A stretch of 64,000 nucleotides of DNA from Rhodopseudomonas infernalis (lineage in GTDB: Bacteria > Pseudomonadota > Alphaproteobacteria > Rhizobiales > Xanthobacteraceae). Each line of letters begins with the position of its first letter. Position 1 is the first letter of the stretch. The DNA lies in NCBI RefSeq assembly GCF_022271405.1, contig NZ_JAJNAL010000013.1, positions 1-64,000 on the forward strand, read 5' to 3'. Shown piece after piece: positions 53,638 through 62,820 of this stretch. The position numbers and the translations under genes are program-made. The notes beneath the pieces are model-generated. The model saw only the letters and a program-made list of their open reading frames with translations, was not told where the DNA came from and did no database searches.

Positions 53638-54495
53638 ATGGCGCGGGCTGCTACGCTGCCGAACCAGAGCCGCTTGCCGCGTCGATCCCGATCGGCGCCG
53701 CTCCGACTGGTGTTCATCGGCTGGGGCGCGATCAACTCGCGCGTCGGAGATCTGTTGCGCGAGCGCGGCGAGCCGGTCGAGATCGCGGCGATCGCGACGA
53801 TCGACAGCCCCGAGGCACGCAGCCAAATGCCCGAGGGCGTTGAATTTCTCGCCTCCGAGGATCAGCTCCGCGGGCTCAAGCCGGATCTCGTGGTCGAGGC
53901 CGCCGGCCGCGCCGCGATCCTGCAATGGGGGCCGGCCGCGTTGGCGGCGGCGCCCGCCGTGATCCTGGCATCCACCAGCGCCCTCGCCGACGACGGCGTG
54001 CTGGCCAAGCTGGCCGACCTGGCGGATCGCCATGGCAGCCGCATCGAGATTCCATCCGGCGCGATTGGCGGCCTGGACGCGCTGGCGAGCGCGGCTGTGC
54101 TCGGACTGGACGACGTCGTGCACCAGATCGTCAAGCCGCCGCGCGCCTGGAAGGCCACCCCGGCCGAGCGGCTGCTCGATCTGGAGCGGATGAGCGAGCG
54201 CGCCGTGTTCTTCTCAGGGACCGCCAGACAGGCGGCGGCGGACTATCCACAGAACGCCAACGCCACGGTGGTGACGGCGCTGGCCGGCATCGGCATGGAT
54301 CGGACCCGGGTCGAGATGATCGCCGATCCCGCGGCGACGATGAACGGTCACCGTATCGCGGCGAAAGGCGCCTTCGGCCGGATGGAGATCACGCTGGAGA
54401 ACCGACCGCTCGTCACCAATCCGAAATCCTCGGAACTGACTGCGCTGAGCCTGGTCCGCCTAATCGAGCACCGCATCAATCTGCTGGTGATCTAG
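53638..54495 (+). CDS. aspartate dehydrogenase family oxidoreductase
   Basis: 285 aa. A Rossmann motif GWGAIN lies near residues 28-33 (LVFIGWGAINSRVGDLL), preceded by a basic N-terminal arm of about 20 residues. LASTSALADDG and EIPSGAIGGLDAL are characteristic. The C-terminal block includes His238 (MNGHRIAAKGAFG), the expected catalytic His, and NPKSSELTALSLVRLIE. Known members oxidise L-aspartate to iminoaspartate with NAD(P). Its place after a catabolic monooxygenase, not in an NAD-synthesis operon, suggests another amino- or imino-acid substrate (inference). Confidence 0.83.
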   Translation: MARAATLPNQSRLPRRSRSAPLRLVFIGWGAINSRVGDLLRERGEPVEIAAIATIDSPEARSQMPEGVEFLASEDQLRGLKPDLVVEAAGRAAILQWGPAALAAAPAVILASTSALADDGVLAKLADLADRHGSRIEIPSGAIGGLDALASAAVLGLDDVVHQIVKPPRAWKATPAERLLDLERMSERAVFFSGTARQAAADYPQNANATVVTALAGIGMDRTRVEMIADPAATMNGHRIAAKGAFGRMEITLENRPLVTNPKSSELTALSLVRLIEHRINLLVI

Positions 54496-54544
54496 GCTGA
54501 AGGAGGATGCAAGCGGCCTCTCACCGACCGCTTGCACGAGGCCA

Positions 54545-55309
54545 TCAAATTCTCTGCCCGCCGGACGCGTCGATGCGCTGGCCGGTGACCCAGCCGCCGG
54601 CCTGCGACAGCAGAAACATCACCACCGAGGCGATATCGTCGGTCTGGCCGAGCCGCCCCAGCGCGATGGTCTGGATGGCGGCAGTCGCCCGCGCCGGATC
54701 CTTGTCGAGCGGATTCATGTCGGTGACCGTCGCGCCCGGCAGAACAGCGTTGACGGTGATGCCGCGCGGGCCAAGCTGTTTGGCGAGCACGATGCTCAGC
54801 GTCTCCAGCGCCGCCTTCGACGGCGCGTAGATGCTCATATCCGGAAACGCCGCGCGGGTACCCATCGACGAGACGTTGACGATGCGGCCTCCGTCCCTGA
54901 TCGCCGGATGCAGCGCGCGGGTCAGAAAGAACGGCGCCCGGAAGTTCACCGCGATCATGCGATCGAAGATCTCGTCGTCGACCTGATCGATCCGGTAGCG
55001 TCCACCGTAACCGGCATTGTTGATCAGGAGATCGAACTTGCGTTCGCCCGTCCGCTGCTCGACCGCTTCGAGGAAGGTCGCCGCAAGTCTGTCGGGGCCC
55101 GTTCTTTCGGAGAGATCCGCCTGAAGCAGAAAACCGTCGCCGCCCCCGGCCTGGATCGCCTTGAGGGTTTCCTGGGCCGCATCGGCGCCACCGGCGTAGT
55201 GCACGCCGACAACCGCGCCTTCACGCGCAGCAGCGATCGCGATCGCCCGTCCGATGCCGCGGCTCGAGCCGGTGACCAGCGCCGTCTTACCAACCAATGC
55301 CCCGGTCAT
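54545..55309 (-). CDS. SDR family oxidoreductase
   Basis: 254-aa classical short-chain dehydrogenase. TGSSRGIG (residues 13-20) binds the cofactor; NNAG is at 97-100; the active site is Ser147/148, Tyr161 and Lys165 (YAPSK). The C-terminal GGWVTGQRIDASGGQRI is the FabG-like ending. HYAG after the second strand suggests NADP(H). Last gene of the long minus-strand operon; its ATG overlaps the acyl-CoA ligase stop by 4 nt. It probably reduces or oxidises a 3-oxo/3-hydroxy intermediate. Confidence 0.9.
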   Translation of the reverse strand: MTGALVGKTALVTGSSRGIGRAIAIAAAREGAVVGVHYAGGADAAQETLKAIQAGGGDGFLLQADLSERTGPDRLAATFLEAVEQRTGERKFDLLINNAGYGGRYRIDQVDDEIFDRMIAVNFRAPFFLTRALHPAIRDGGRIVNVSSMGTRAAFPDMSIYAPSKAALETLSIVLAKQLGPRGITVNAVLPGATVTDMNPLDKDPARATAAIQTIALGRLGQTDDIASVVMFLLSQAGGWVTGQRIDASGGQRI

Positions 55310-56844
55310 GCGGCGGCTTCGGCGTGGGAGGAAACCGACCAGCGATTGCTGGCTTCCAGTTCCTTGGCCTCGCGGATCAGCGCCGCGCGATCGATCTTGT
55401 TGGTGCCGGCCCACGGCAGATCGGCCACGAAGCTGACGCGGCGCGGATGCTGATAGGTCGGCCCGTTGCGCAGCGCGTAGGCCTTGATGTCTTCGGTCGT
55501 AGCGCTTTGGCCGTCGGCCAGCACGAGGAAAGCCACCGGCATTTGGCCGCGCTCCTCGTCGGCGAGCGGAACGACCGCAGCCTGGCGTACCGCCGGATGC
55601 GTCTCCAGCATCTTCTCGACGTCGCCCGGATAGATGTTCTCGCCGCCGCACACGAACATGTCGTCGGCGCGGCCGATGAAGTAATAGAAGCCGTCCGCGT
55701 CGCGCCGCATGACGTCGCCGCTGTAGTACCAGCCGTCGCGCATCACCGAGGCGGTCTTCTCCGGCATGCCGCGATAGCGCGTCATCAGCGCCGGATTGCG
55801 CATCAGCAGCACGCCCTCGTCGTCGCTGGGGCCGTCGACCAGCTTCACCATCGACGGATCGATCGGATAGCCGATCGTGAGCGGCGGCAGCGGCTTGCCC
55901 TCCGGGTGAGGCCCGAATACGGACGGGCCGGCCTCCGTGGTGCCGTAGCCGTGAGTCAGCATGGCATGCGGAAACGCCGCCTGAATCTTGTCGGCCATGG
56001 CCCTGGTGATCGGCGCAGAGGCCAGCGCCAGCCGCTTCAGCCGGCTATAATCGTTGGCGGCCAAGAGGTCGGGCTCGCGCAGCAGCCGCGCGAACATTGT
56101 CGGCACCGCAGTCACCGCGGTGACGCCATGATCCGCCATGGCCTGCAGATAACGCCGGCTGTCGAAGCCCGGCATCAGAACCATGCTCGCATTGCTGGCG
56201 AAGATGCTCTTGGCGCCGAACAGGCCGTTCATGTGGAACAGCGGCTGAGCGATGATGTAGACCTCGTCGCAGGTGTCGGCGCTGACGCCCTTAGCGGCAA
56301 GCGCCCACAGTTGGCTGTCGTGGCTGAGCTCGACGCCCTTCGGCCGTCCGGTGGAACCGGAGGTGTAGAGGATCTGTCCGAGTTCGCCCGGCTGCGCCTC
56401 CACCGTTTCGAATTCGCCGGGCACGATGCGCGCGGCAAAACCTTCGGGTCCCGCATCGTCGAAGTCGAGGAACGCGAATCCCGCCGGCAGAAGCTGACGC
56501 GAAGCTGTATCGACGAAGGCAAACTTGGTGTCGGAGTCGCGCAGCACGAAATCGATCGTTTCGGCCGGCTGCTTGGTGTTGACCGGCAGCGCGACGAAGC
56601 CGGCGCGCATGATGCCGAAATACGCCGCAATGTACTCCGCACGGTTGAGCGAGAGAATGGCGACCGTCGTTCCACGCGCCAAGCCAAGCCCGGTCAAATA
56701 AGACGCCACGCCATTTGCGAGCCGATCGATCTCGCTATGGGTCCAGACCCTCGGCTCCGGGGACCGCAGATCGATGATCGCGGGACGATCGAGATCGCGG
56801 GAGCGATCCACCAAATCTCCGAGGTTCTTCCATCGGAAGCTCAT
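55306..56844 (-). CDS. acyl-CoA ligase / AMP-dependent synthetase
   Basis: 512-aa ANL-family ligase. LYTSGSTGRPKGVELSH is the P-loop-type motif, HGYGTTEAG is A5, YYSGDVMRRDADGFYYFIGRADDMFVCGGENIYPGDVE spans the hinge, and the C-terminal TNKIDR replaces the usual TGKxxR, keeping the Lys. It activates a carboxylic acid to its CoA ester. ATG 56844 overlaps the oppF-like stop by 4 nt. Linkage to an ABC importer suggests it activates the imported acid. Confidence 0.88.
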   Translation of the reverse strand: MSFRWKNLGDLVDRSRDLDRPAIIDLRSPEPRVWTHSEIDRLANGVASYLTGLGLARGTTVAILSLNRAEYIAAYFGIMRAGFVALPVNTKQPAETIDFVLRDSDTKFAFVDTASRQLLPAGFAFLDFDDAGPEGFAARIVPGEFETVEAQPGELGQILYTSGSTGRPKGVELSHDSQLWALAAKGVSADTCDEVYIIAQPLFHMNGLFGAKSIFASNASMVLMPGFDSRRYLQAMADHGVTAVTAVPTMFARLLREPDLLAANDYSRLKRLALASAPITRAMADKIQAAFPHAMLTHGYGTTEAGPSVFGPHPEGKPLPPLTIGYPIDPSMVKLVDGPSDDEGVLLMRNPALMTRYRGMPEKTASVMRDGWYYSGDVMRRDADGFYYFIGRADDMFVCGGENIYPGDVEKMLETHPAVRQAAVVPLADEERGQMPVAFLVLADGQSATTEDIKAYALRNGPTYQHPRRVSFVADLPWAGTNKIDRAALIREAKELEASNRWSVSSHAEAAA

Positions 56845-57872
56845 GCTCGTGCTCCTACCTTGTACTTCTCTTCGGCTTTCCGACTGAGCGATGAAACAGA
56901 CGCGCTCGCCGCGTTCTCGATCTGATCGACGAGATCGTAGTGACAGGCCGTTCTGCGATTTTCGCCGAGCGGCCGAAGGATCGGCCTCTCCTGCCGGCAG
57001 CGATCCGTCGCGAACGGACAACGCGTCGAGAACGCGCAACCTTCCGGAAGATCGGTCGGGCTGGGCAGATCGCCCTGCAGCACGAAACGCTTGCGGCTGC
57101 GCATGACGTGCGGGTCGGCCACCGGCGCCGCGGCGAGCAGCGCCTGGGTGTAGGGATGCGCGGGGTGCTTCCAGATCGTCTCGGCGGAGCCCGTCTCGAC
57201 GACTCGGCCGAGATACATCACGATCAGCTTGTTGGCGATGTGCTGGACCATGGTCAAATCGTGCGAGATGAACAGGTAGGACACGCCGAGCTTGTCCGAC
57301 AGATCCTGCAGCAGATTGATCACCTGCGCCCGGATCGATACGTCGAGCGCCGACACCGGCTCATCGCAGATCACCAGCTTGGGCTTCAACGCGAGCGCAC
57401 GGGCGATACCTATGCGCTGCCGCTGGCCGCCGGAAAACTCGTGCGGATAGCGAGATGCCGCATCCGGCGCCAGACCGACTTGAGTCATCAGCTCGGCGAC
57501 GCGCGCCGAGATGGCGGCCTTGTCGTAGCCCGCGACCTGCAACGGCTGCGCGATCAGATTGCCGACCGTGCGCCGCGGATTGAGCGAATTGTGCGGATCC
57601 TGGAAGATCATCTGCATCTTCGAGCGGATCGGACGCATCGCCGACGGCGACAGGCTGGTGATGTTCTGGCCGTCCAGCACGATCTGCCCGTTGGTGGCCG
57701 GGATCAGGTGCATGATGGCCTTGCCGAGCGTGGATTTGCCACAGCCGGATTCCCCGACGAGGCCCACCGTTTCACCCGGCTCGATCTCCAGGCTGACGTC
57801 GTTCACCGCGTGGACGACGCCGGACGACGTTTGATAATCGACGACGAGACTACGCACCGACAGAAGCGACAT
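56841..57872 (-). CDS. oligopeptide/dipeptide-type ABC transporter ATP-binding protein (OppF/DppF)
   Basis: 343 aa. Walker A GESGCGKST, LSGG-type signature FSGGQRQRIGIARAL, Walker B KLVICDEPVSALD. The Opp-type C-terminal extension carries the four-Cys pattern GCAFSTRCPFATDRC...C, expected to hold an iron-sulfur cluster. The ATG at 57872 overlaps oppD by 23 nt. It works with the adjacent OppD-like subunit. Confidence 0.9.
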   Translation of the reverse strand: MSLLSVRSLVVDYQTSSGVVHAVNDVSLEIEPGETVGLVGESGCGKSTLGKAIMHLIPATNGQIVLDGQNITSLSPSAMRPIRSKMQMIFQDPHNSLNPRRTVGNLIAQPLQVAGYDKAAISARVAELMTQVGLAPDAASRYPHEFSGGQRQRIGIARALALKPKLVICDEPVSALDVSIRAQVINLLQDLSDKLGVSYLFISHDLTMVQHIANKLIVMYLGRVVETGSAETIWKHPAHPYTQALLAAAPVADPHVMRSRKRFVLQGDLPSPTDLPEGCAFSTRCPFATDRCRQERPILRPLGENRRTACHYDLVDQIENAASASVSSLSRKAEEKYKVGARA

Positions 57873-58854
57873 TGTAGTCCTCCGTTTCGGTAGCCAGGAA
57901 GCAGGCAGCCTCGTGGCCCGCACCCTGATTGATCAAAGCCGGATGTTCGACGCGGCAACGCTCGAACACCAGCGGACAGCGGTTGGCGAACGCGCAGCCT
58001 TTCGGACGGTCCGACAAGCCCGGCACGGTCCCGGGAATTTCGACGAGCCGCCGCCGCCGTTCGTCGCCCGGCTTCGGCGTGGCGCCGATCAGACCCCGCG
58101 TGTAGGGATGGCGTGGATCGTCGAAGAGTAGGCCGACCGGCGCCTCCTCGGCCTTCTTGCCCGCGTACATCACGGTGACGCGGTCGGCGACATCGGCGAT
58201 CACTCCGAGATCGTGGGTGATGAAGATCATCCCCATCCGGGATTCGCGCTGGATGTCCTTGAGCAGTTCGATGATCTGGGCCTGGATGGTGACGTCGAGC
58301 GCCGTGGTCGGTTCGTCGGCGATCAGCAATTTCGGCTCGCACGCGATCGCCATGGCGATGACGACGCGCTGATTCATGCCGCCGGACAATTCGTGCGGAT
58401 AGGCATCGAAGCGACGCCGGGCATCCGGAATATGCACCCGGTCCAGCAATTCCAACGCCCGCTTGTCCGCGGCGCGTCGATCCAGCTTGAAATGCCGGCG
58501 GAGCACCTCGGTGAGCTGATAGCCGACGGTATAGACCGGGTTCAGCGAGCTCATCGGGTCCTGGAAGATGATCCCGATCTCGCGTCCCCGCACCGCTTGC
58601 ATCCTGGTGTCGCTCAAGCCGATGAGATCGCGGCCTTCGAGCAGAATGGCGCCGCCCGTCACCTTTGCCGGCGGCATCGGTAGCAGCCCCATGATCGCCA
58701 GCGACGTCATGGATTTGCCGCAGCCGGACTCACCGACCAGACCAAGCGTCTGGCCGTGTTCGACGGTGAGGGAAAAGCGGTCGATCGCGCGCATCACGCC
58801 GCGCCGCGTGAACAGATCGACTTCGAGATCGCGAATTTCGAGCAGCGCCGCCAT
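57850..58854 (-). CDS. oligopeptide/dipeptide-type ABC transporter ATP-binding protein (OppD/DppD)
   Basis: 334 aa. Walker A GESGCGKSM, signature LSGGMNQRVVIAMAI, Walker B KLLIADEPTTALD. The C-terminal GCAFANRCPLVFERC...C extension is Opp-type. ATG start one nucleotide after the permease stop (58856), so translation is coupled. Full length. Confidence 0.9.
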   Translation of the reverse strand: MAALLEIRDLEVDLFTRRGVMRAIDRFSLTVEHGQTLGLVGESGCGKSMTSLAIMGLLPMPPAKVTGGAILLEGRDLIGLSDTRMQAVRGREIGIIFQDPMSSLNPVYTVGYQLTEVLRRHFKLDRRAADKRALELLDRVHIPDARRRFDAYPHELSGGMNQRVVIAMAIACEPKLLIADEPTTALDVTIQAQIIELLKDIQRESRMGMIFITHDLGVIADVADRVTVMYAGKKAEEAPVGLLFDDPRHPYTRGLIGATPKPGDERRRRLVEIPGTVPGLSDRPKGCAFANRCPLVFERCRVEHPALINQGAGHEAACFLATETEDYNVASVGA

Positions 58855-58855
58855 C

Positions 58856-59713
58856 TCAGCGGTCCCTCAGCTTGGGATTGAGCGCATCGTTCAGCCCATC
58901 GCCGATCAGGTTCATCGCCAGCACCGTCAACATGATCGCAACGCCGGGGATCGCGCAGATGTACCAGGAGCGGCGGATCAACGTGCGGCCGTCGCCGATC
59001 AGCGCGCCCCAGCTTGCGACATTGGGATCGCCGAGACCGAGGAACGAGATGGCGCTCTCGAACAGGATCGAGCTGCCGATGATCACCGAGGCGAGCACGA
59101 TGACCGGCGGAATCGCGTTCGGCAGGATTTCGCCCGCCATGATCCGGATGTTGCTCATGCCCATCGAACGGCACGCCAGCACGAATTCGCGGTTCTTCAG
59201 CGTAAGGAATTCGGCTCGCGTCAGCCGGGCGATGCCCGGCCACATCGTGACGCCGATCGCCATCGTGATGTTGTCGATGGTCTGGCCCAGGATCGCCACC
59301 ACCGTCATGATCAACAGGATGTTCGGGACCGTCTGAAACAGCTCCGTGATCCGGGTCAGGACCTCGTCAATCCAGCCGCCGAACCATGCCGCGGCGGCGC
59401 CGATAACGACGCCGATGGCGGTCGCAGTCAGTGCCGCGACGATGCCGATCATCAGCGTCGTTCGAGCACCGTAGGCTATCATCGCCAGGATGTTCCGGCC
59501 GATCGAGTCGGTGCCGAGCGGGTAGCGCGGGTTGGTGAACGGCCAGACCTCCGGCCGCGAGACGATGCGCAGCGGATTCTGTTCGATCAGCCAGGGTGCG
59601 GCGAGAGCGAGCCCCAACACGACGACAAGGATGATCATTCCGAGCAGCGCGCCGCGGTTACGGGCGAAGCGCAAGGCAAACTCGGCAAAAGCGGATCGAT
59701 CTTTCATGTTCAT
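58856..59713 (-). CDS. Opp/Dpp-type ABC transporter permease (DppC-like)
   Basis: 285 aa with six transmembrane segments. LGTDSIGRNILAMIAYGARTTLMIGIVAA is the typical DppC/OppC stretch after the first periplasmic loop. The EAA loop reads REFVLACRSMGMSNIRIMAGEILPNA. Overlaps the DppB-like gene by 4 nt. Confidence 0.9.
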   Translation of the reverse strand: MNMKDRSAFAEFALRFARNRGALLGMIILVVVLGLALAAPWLIEQNPLRIVSRPEVWPFTNPRYPLGTDSIGRNILAMIAYGARTTLMIGIVAALTATAIGVVIGAAAAWFGGWIDEVLTRITELFQTVPNILLIMTVVAILGQTIDNITMAIGVTMWPGIARLTRAEFLTLKNREFVLACRSMGMSNIRIMAGEILPNAIPPVIVLASVIIGSSILFESAISFLGLGDPNVASWGALIGDGRTLIRRSWYICAIPGVAIMLTVLAMNLIGDGLNDALNPKLRDR

Positions 59714-60678
59714 CGGCTCCGGATTCGCGGATCAAGCCGGTAGTAGGCAAGATCGACCAGCAGATTGGCGACGGCAACGACGACCGCCGACAGAACGAAG
59801 ACGCCCAACACGACCGGGTAATTGCGACTCATCACACTATCGAGCATCAAACTGCCGATGCCCGGCCAGGAGAACACCGCCTCGATCACCACCGAGCCGC
59901 CGAGGACAGTCCCGAGCTGCAGGCCGAGCAGCGTGACGACCGGCAGCAGCGCGTTGCGGAAGACGTGCGCCAGGATCACGCGGGTCTTGCTCAGGCCCTT
60001 GGCGCGCGCCGTTCGGACGAAGTCGAGCGAGAACACCTCGAGCATCGAGGCACGCATCACCCGGGTGTAGATCGCGGCGTAGAACAGGCCGAGCGACAGC
60101 GCCGGCAGGATGAGGTGGCGGATCACGTCGACCACCTGCCCGACCGGCCCGAACTTCCCACCGATCGTGGTCATGCCGCCGACCGGCAGCCAATCCAGAT
60201 GTACGGCGAAGAAGATGATCAGCATGATTCCGAGCCAGAACGTCGGCGCGGCGAAGAAGAACACCGCAGCCAGTGAGATCACCACGTCCCAGGCCGTGTT
60301 GACCTTCACCGACGCGATGACGCCGGCGATCATCCCGAGCGTCACCGCCACCCCGAGCGACGTCAGCATCAGCAGCAGCGTCGAGGGCAGCTGCGCCATG
60401 ATGATGTCGAACACCGGCGCGTTCTGGCGATACGAATAGCCGAGGTCGAAGCTGAACACCGACCAGGTGTAGCGCAGCAGCTGCACGATCGCCGGCTGAT
60501 CGAGGCCGTACAAATGCTTGAGGTGCTGCAACGTCGCCGGATCGGTGACCTGCTGCTCGGACGTCATGATGTCGAGCAGCGATCCCGGCGCCATCTGGAT
60601 GAGCGTGAAGTTCATCACGATGACGCCGAGGATGAGCGAGATGATCTGAAACAGTCGCCGCACGATCGAACGTTTCAT
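59710..60678 (-). CDS. Opp/Dpp-type ABC transporter permease (DppB-like)
   Basis: 322 aa with six transmembrane segments. The N-terminus is RRLFQIISLILGVIVMNFTLIQMAPGS; the EAA loop is FVRTARAKGLSKTRVILAHVFRNALLPVVTLLG, followed by VVIEAVFSWPGIGSLMLDSV. ATG 60678 is preferred over a longer frame. Lies 20 nt after the binding-protein gene. Confidence 0.9.
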   Translation of the reverse strand: MKRSIVRRLFQIISLILGVIVMNFTLIQMAPGSLLDIMTSEQQVTDPATLQHLKHLYGLDQPAIVQLLRYTWSVFSFDLGYSYRQNAPVFDIIMAQLPSTLLLMLTSLGVAVTLGMIAGVIASVKVNTAWDVVISLAAVFFFAAPTFWLGIMLIIFFAVHLDWLPVGGMTTIGGKFGPVGQVVDVIRHLILPALSLGLFYAAIYTRVMRASMLEVFSLDFVRTARAKGLSKTRVILAHVFRNALLPVVTLLGLQLGTVLGGSVVIEAVFSWPGIGSLMLDSVMSRNYPVVLGVFVLSAVVVAVANLLVDLAYYRLDPRIRSR

Positions 60679-60698
60679 CACGTCATCTCCTCTACAAA

Positions 60699-62306
60699 TC
60701 AGACGTCGAGCCAAACGTCCGACAGGCTGTCCGCCGAAATATCGGCGCGATTGCCGACGCCCTTGACCTTCTTCGACATCATCGTCGTCGGGATCAGTTC
60801 GACCAGAACGGTGATCGGCAGATCTCGCGCTGCAATCTCTTGCAATTTGAAGGCCAAGTCCTTCCGCTTGGCTTCGTCGGACTCCACCGACATCTTGGCG
60901 ACGATGTCGTCGACTTCGGGATTGGAATAGCCGGTGGCGTTGCGGAAGGCCGCGCCCTTCACAATCCCGCTCGTGCTGAGGTAGTCGGTCTGCTGGGGGA
61001 CCAGCTCGACCCGCGCCGCGTAGTTCGACAGTGCGATGTCGTAATCGTAATCGCCATAGATCTGCTTCAGCGAAGTCGCGCGGTCGGGAACGGTGAGCGT
61101 CACTTCGACGCCGATGTCTTCCAGATTCTGCTTCACGAACTGGCCGACCTTGCCGTTCTCCTCGAACCAGCCGGCCGCAAGCAAGTGAACCTTGAAGCGC
61201 GACTTGCCCTTCTTCGGGTAGCCGGCATCGTCGAGCATCTTGGCGGCTTTCTTGGCGTCGAACTCGTATCGCGGCAGGTTCGGATTGTAGAATTTCGGGT
61301 TTGTCGAGCTGACGAAGGACGTGCCGGGCTTGGCGCGGCCGAAATACACAACGTCCGAGATGGTCGCCCGGTCGATGGCGGTGAGTAGTGCGCGGCGCAC
61401 GGCCGGGTCCTTGACGATATCGCGGCGGCTATTGAATTCGATGGTCGAAGCCCAGGCGGCGCCGAGATAGCCGTCGTTCGATGCGACGAACTTGCCGGAC
61501 TTGGACAGCCGGTCGATGTCCGGGGTCGGGATCGGGTTGAAGATGCCGAGCTGCAGTTCGTCGGCTTCCAGGGCCGCGGTGCGCGATGCGGCGTCGCGCC
61601 AGTAGCGCATCACCAAGCCGTTGAGATAGGGCTTGCCCGCATCCCAATATTTGTCGTTGGCGGCATATTCAATATGGCTGCCGCGCACCCACTGCTTGAA
61701 CTTGAACGGACCGGTGCCGATCGGCGCGTTATTGGCGGGGTTGGTAACGATCTCCGAGCCGTCGTAGACGTGCTTCGGAATGACCAGCGAGGTCGCCAGC
61801 ACCGACTTGAAGAAGAACTCCGGCGTCGGCTCTTTGAAGCTCACGCGCACCCCGCCTTCGGTCACCTCGGCCCCGGAGAAATTCTTCAGCGCCGCCTTGG
61901 CGATCGTCTGCAGCCAGTATTTTTCGATGCTGAAGACCACGTCGTCTGCGGTGAACGGCTTGCCGTCGTGCCACGTCACGCCTTTACGGAGCACGATGTC
62001 GTACGACTTGAAATCGGCCGAAGGCTTGACCTCGGTGGCCAGCACGGGAAGGAAGCCGGCCTGGCTGTCCTGACGCAGCAGCGGCTCCAGGATCTTGGTC
62101 GAGCTGATCAGCGGGCTGGAGCCGCCGCCGCCGGGAACGAACACGGCCTGCGGCTCGAAGCCACCCCAGGTCGCTACCAGCACGCCGCCCTTCTTCGGCT
62201 TCTCCTGCGCGAGTGCAGCAGATGGAAAGCCAAGCGACGTTCCGGCGGCGATCGCCGCAAGGGCGGACGTACCCAGAAACACTCGTCTGTTGATGTGGCT
62301 AGTCAT
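60699..62306 (-). CDS. peptide/nickel-type ABC transporter substrate-binding protein (SBP_bac_5), Tat signal
   Basis: 535 aa. A twin-arginine-like signal NRRVFLGTSALAAIAAGTSLGFPSAALA precedes the mature QEKPKKGG. The family-5 binding-protein fold shows YDIVLRKGVTWHDGKPFTADDVVFSIEKY and GTGPFKFKQWVRGSHIEYAANDKYW. Family-5 proteins bind peptides but also other organic solutes. Export folded by Tat is possible. It precedes the permease genes, and the CoA ligase and SDR farther down the operon suggest an acidic non-peptide ligand. Confidence 0.9.
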   Translation of the reverse strand: MTSHINRRVFLGTSALAAIAAGTSLGFPSAALAQEKPKKGGVLVATWGGFEPQAVFVPGGGGSSPLISSTKILEPLLRQDSQAGFLPVLATEVKPSADFKSYDIVLRKGVTWHDGKPFTADDVVFSIEKYWLQTIAKAALKNFSGAEVTEGGVRVSFKEPTPEFFFKSVLATSLVIPKHVYDGSEIVTNPANNAPIGTGPFKFKQWVRGSHIEYAANDKYWDAGKPYLNGLVMRYWRDAASRTAALEADELQLGIFNPIPTPDIDRLSKSGKFVASNDGYLGAAWASTIEFNSRRDIVKDPAVRRALLTAIDRATISDVVYFGRAKPGTSFVSSTNPKFYNPNLPRYEFDAKKAAKMLDDAGYPKKGKSRFKVHLLAAGWFEENGKVGQFVKQNLEDIGVEVTLTVPDRATSLKQIYGDYDYDIALSNYAARVELVPQQTDYLSTSGIVKGAAFRNATGYSNPEVDDIVAKMSVESDEAKRKDLAFKLQEIAARDLPITVLVELIPTTMMSKKVKGVGNRADISADSLSDVWLDV

Positions 62307-62382
62307 CTCGAATCTCCGATCCCTAACTGTTGGACGTTGTCAGTTGGCCGCCGAGCAGCGCTCGGCGGGGATAATTTGAAGA

Positions 62383-62820
62383 TCAGTTGACCGACGCGGG
62401 GATCGCATAGGATCCGCGGCCGATCGCGACCAGGACACCCTTGTCGTTGAATACATCGATATCGGCGACGCCCACCGTGCGGCCGACGCGGCGCACCGTC
62501 GCTTTGGCGACGAGCTTGGTGTCGACGGCGGGGCGCAGATAGTCGACCCGGAAATTGATCGTCGGGATGCCTCCGCCGACCAGCATCGCGATCGCAAAGT
62601 CACCGACGGTGTCGATGATCGAGGCCAGCGGTCCGCCATGCCATTGCTTGGTGCCCGGACCACGCTCGAATTCGGGACGGAACGGCGCCTCCATCGTCAG
62701 CACCTGCTGCTCGATATCGGCCTCCGTCACCTTCAACTGGCAGAACGCGATGAAAGGGGCGCGGTCGGCCATCACCTGCAGCTCGGCAATGCCGAGCGTC
62801 TTCGCCGCGGCGGTGCTCAT
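62383..62820 (-). CDS. PaaI-type hotdog thioesterase
   Basis: 145 aa, single hotdog fold. WHGGPLASIIDTVGDFAIAMLVGGGIPTINFRVDYLRPA is the family core, with the HGG loop and Asp in the first helix. VRRVGRTVGVADIDVFNDKGVLVAIGRGSYAI closes it. It would hydrolyse acyl-CoA esters, in line with the CoA ligase in the same operon. The ATG at 62820 overlaps the preceding oxidoreductase stop by 4 nt. Confidence 0.87.
   Translation of the reverse strand: MSTAAAKTLGIAELQVMADRAPFIAFCQLKVTEADIEQQVLTMEAPFRPEFERGPGTKQWHGGPLASIIDTVGDFAIAMLVGGGIPTINFRVDYLRPAVDTKLVAKATVRRVGRTVGVADIDVFNDKGVLVAIGRGSYAIPASVN

Noticed and set aside
52354-54123. 589-codon minus-strand frame opposite the monooxygenase and dehydrogenase
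   Set aside because: Shadow of GC-rich coding DNA, with no motif and no ribosome site.
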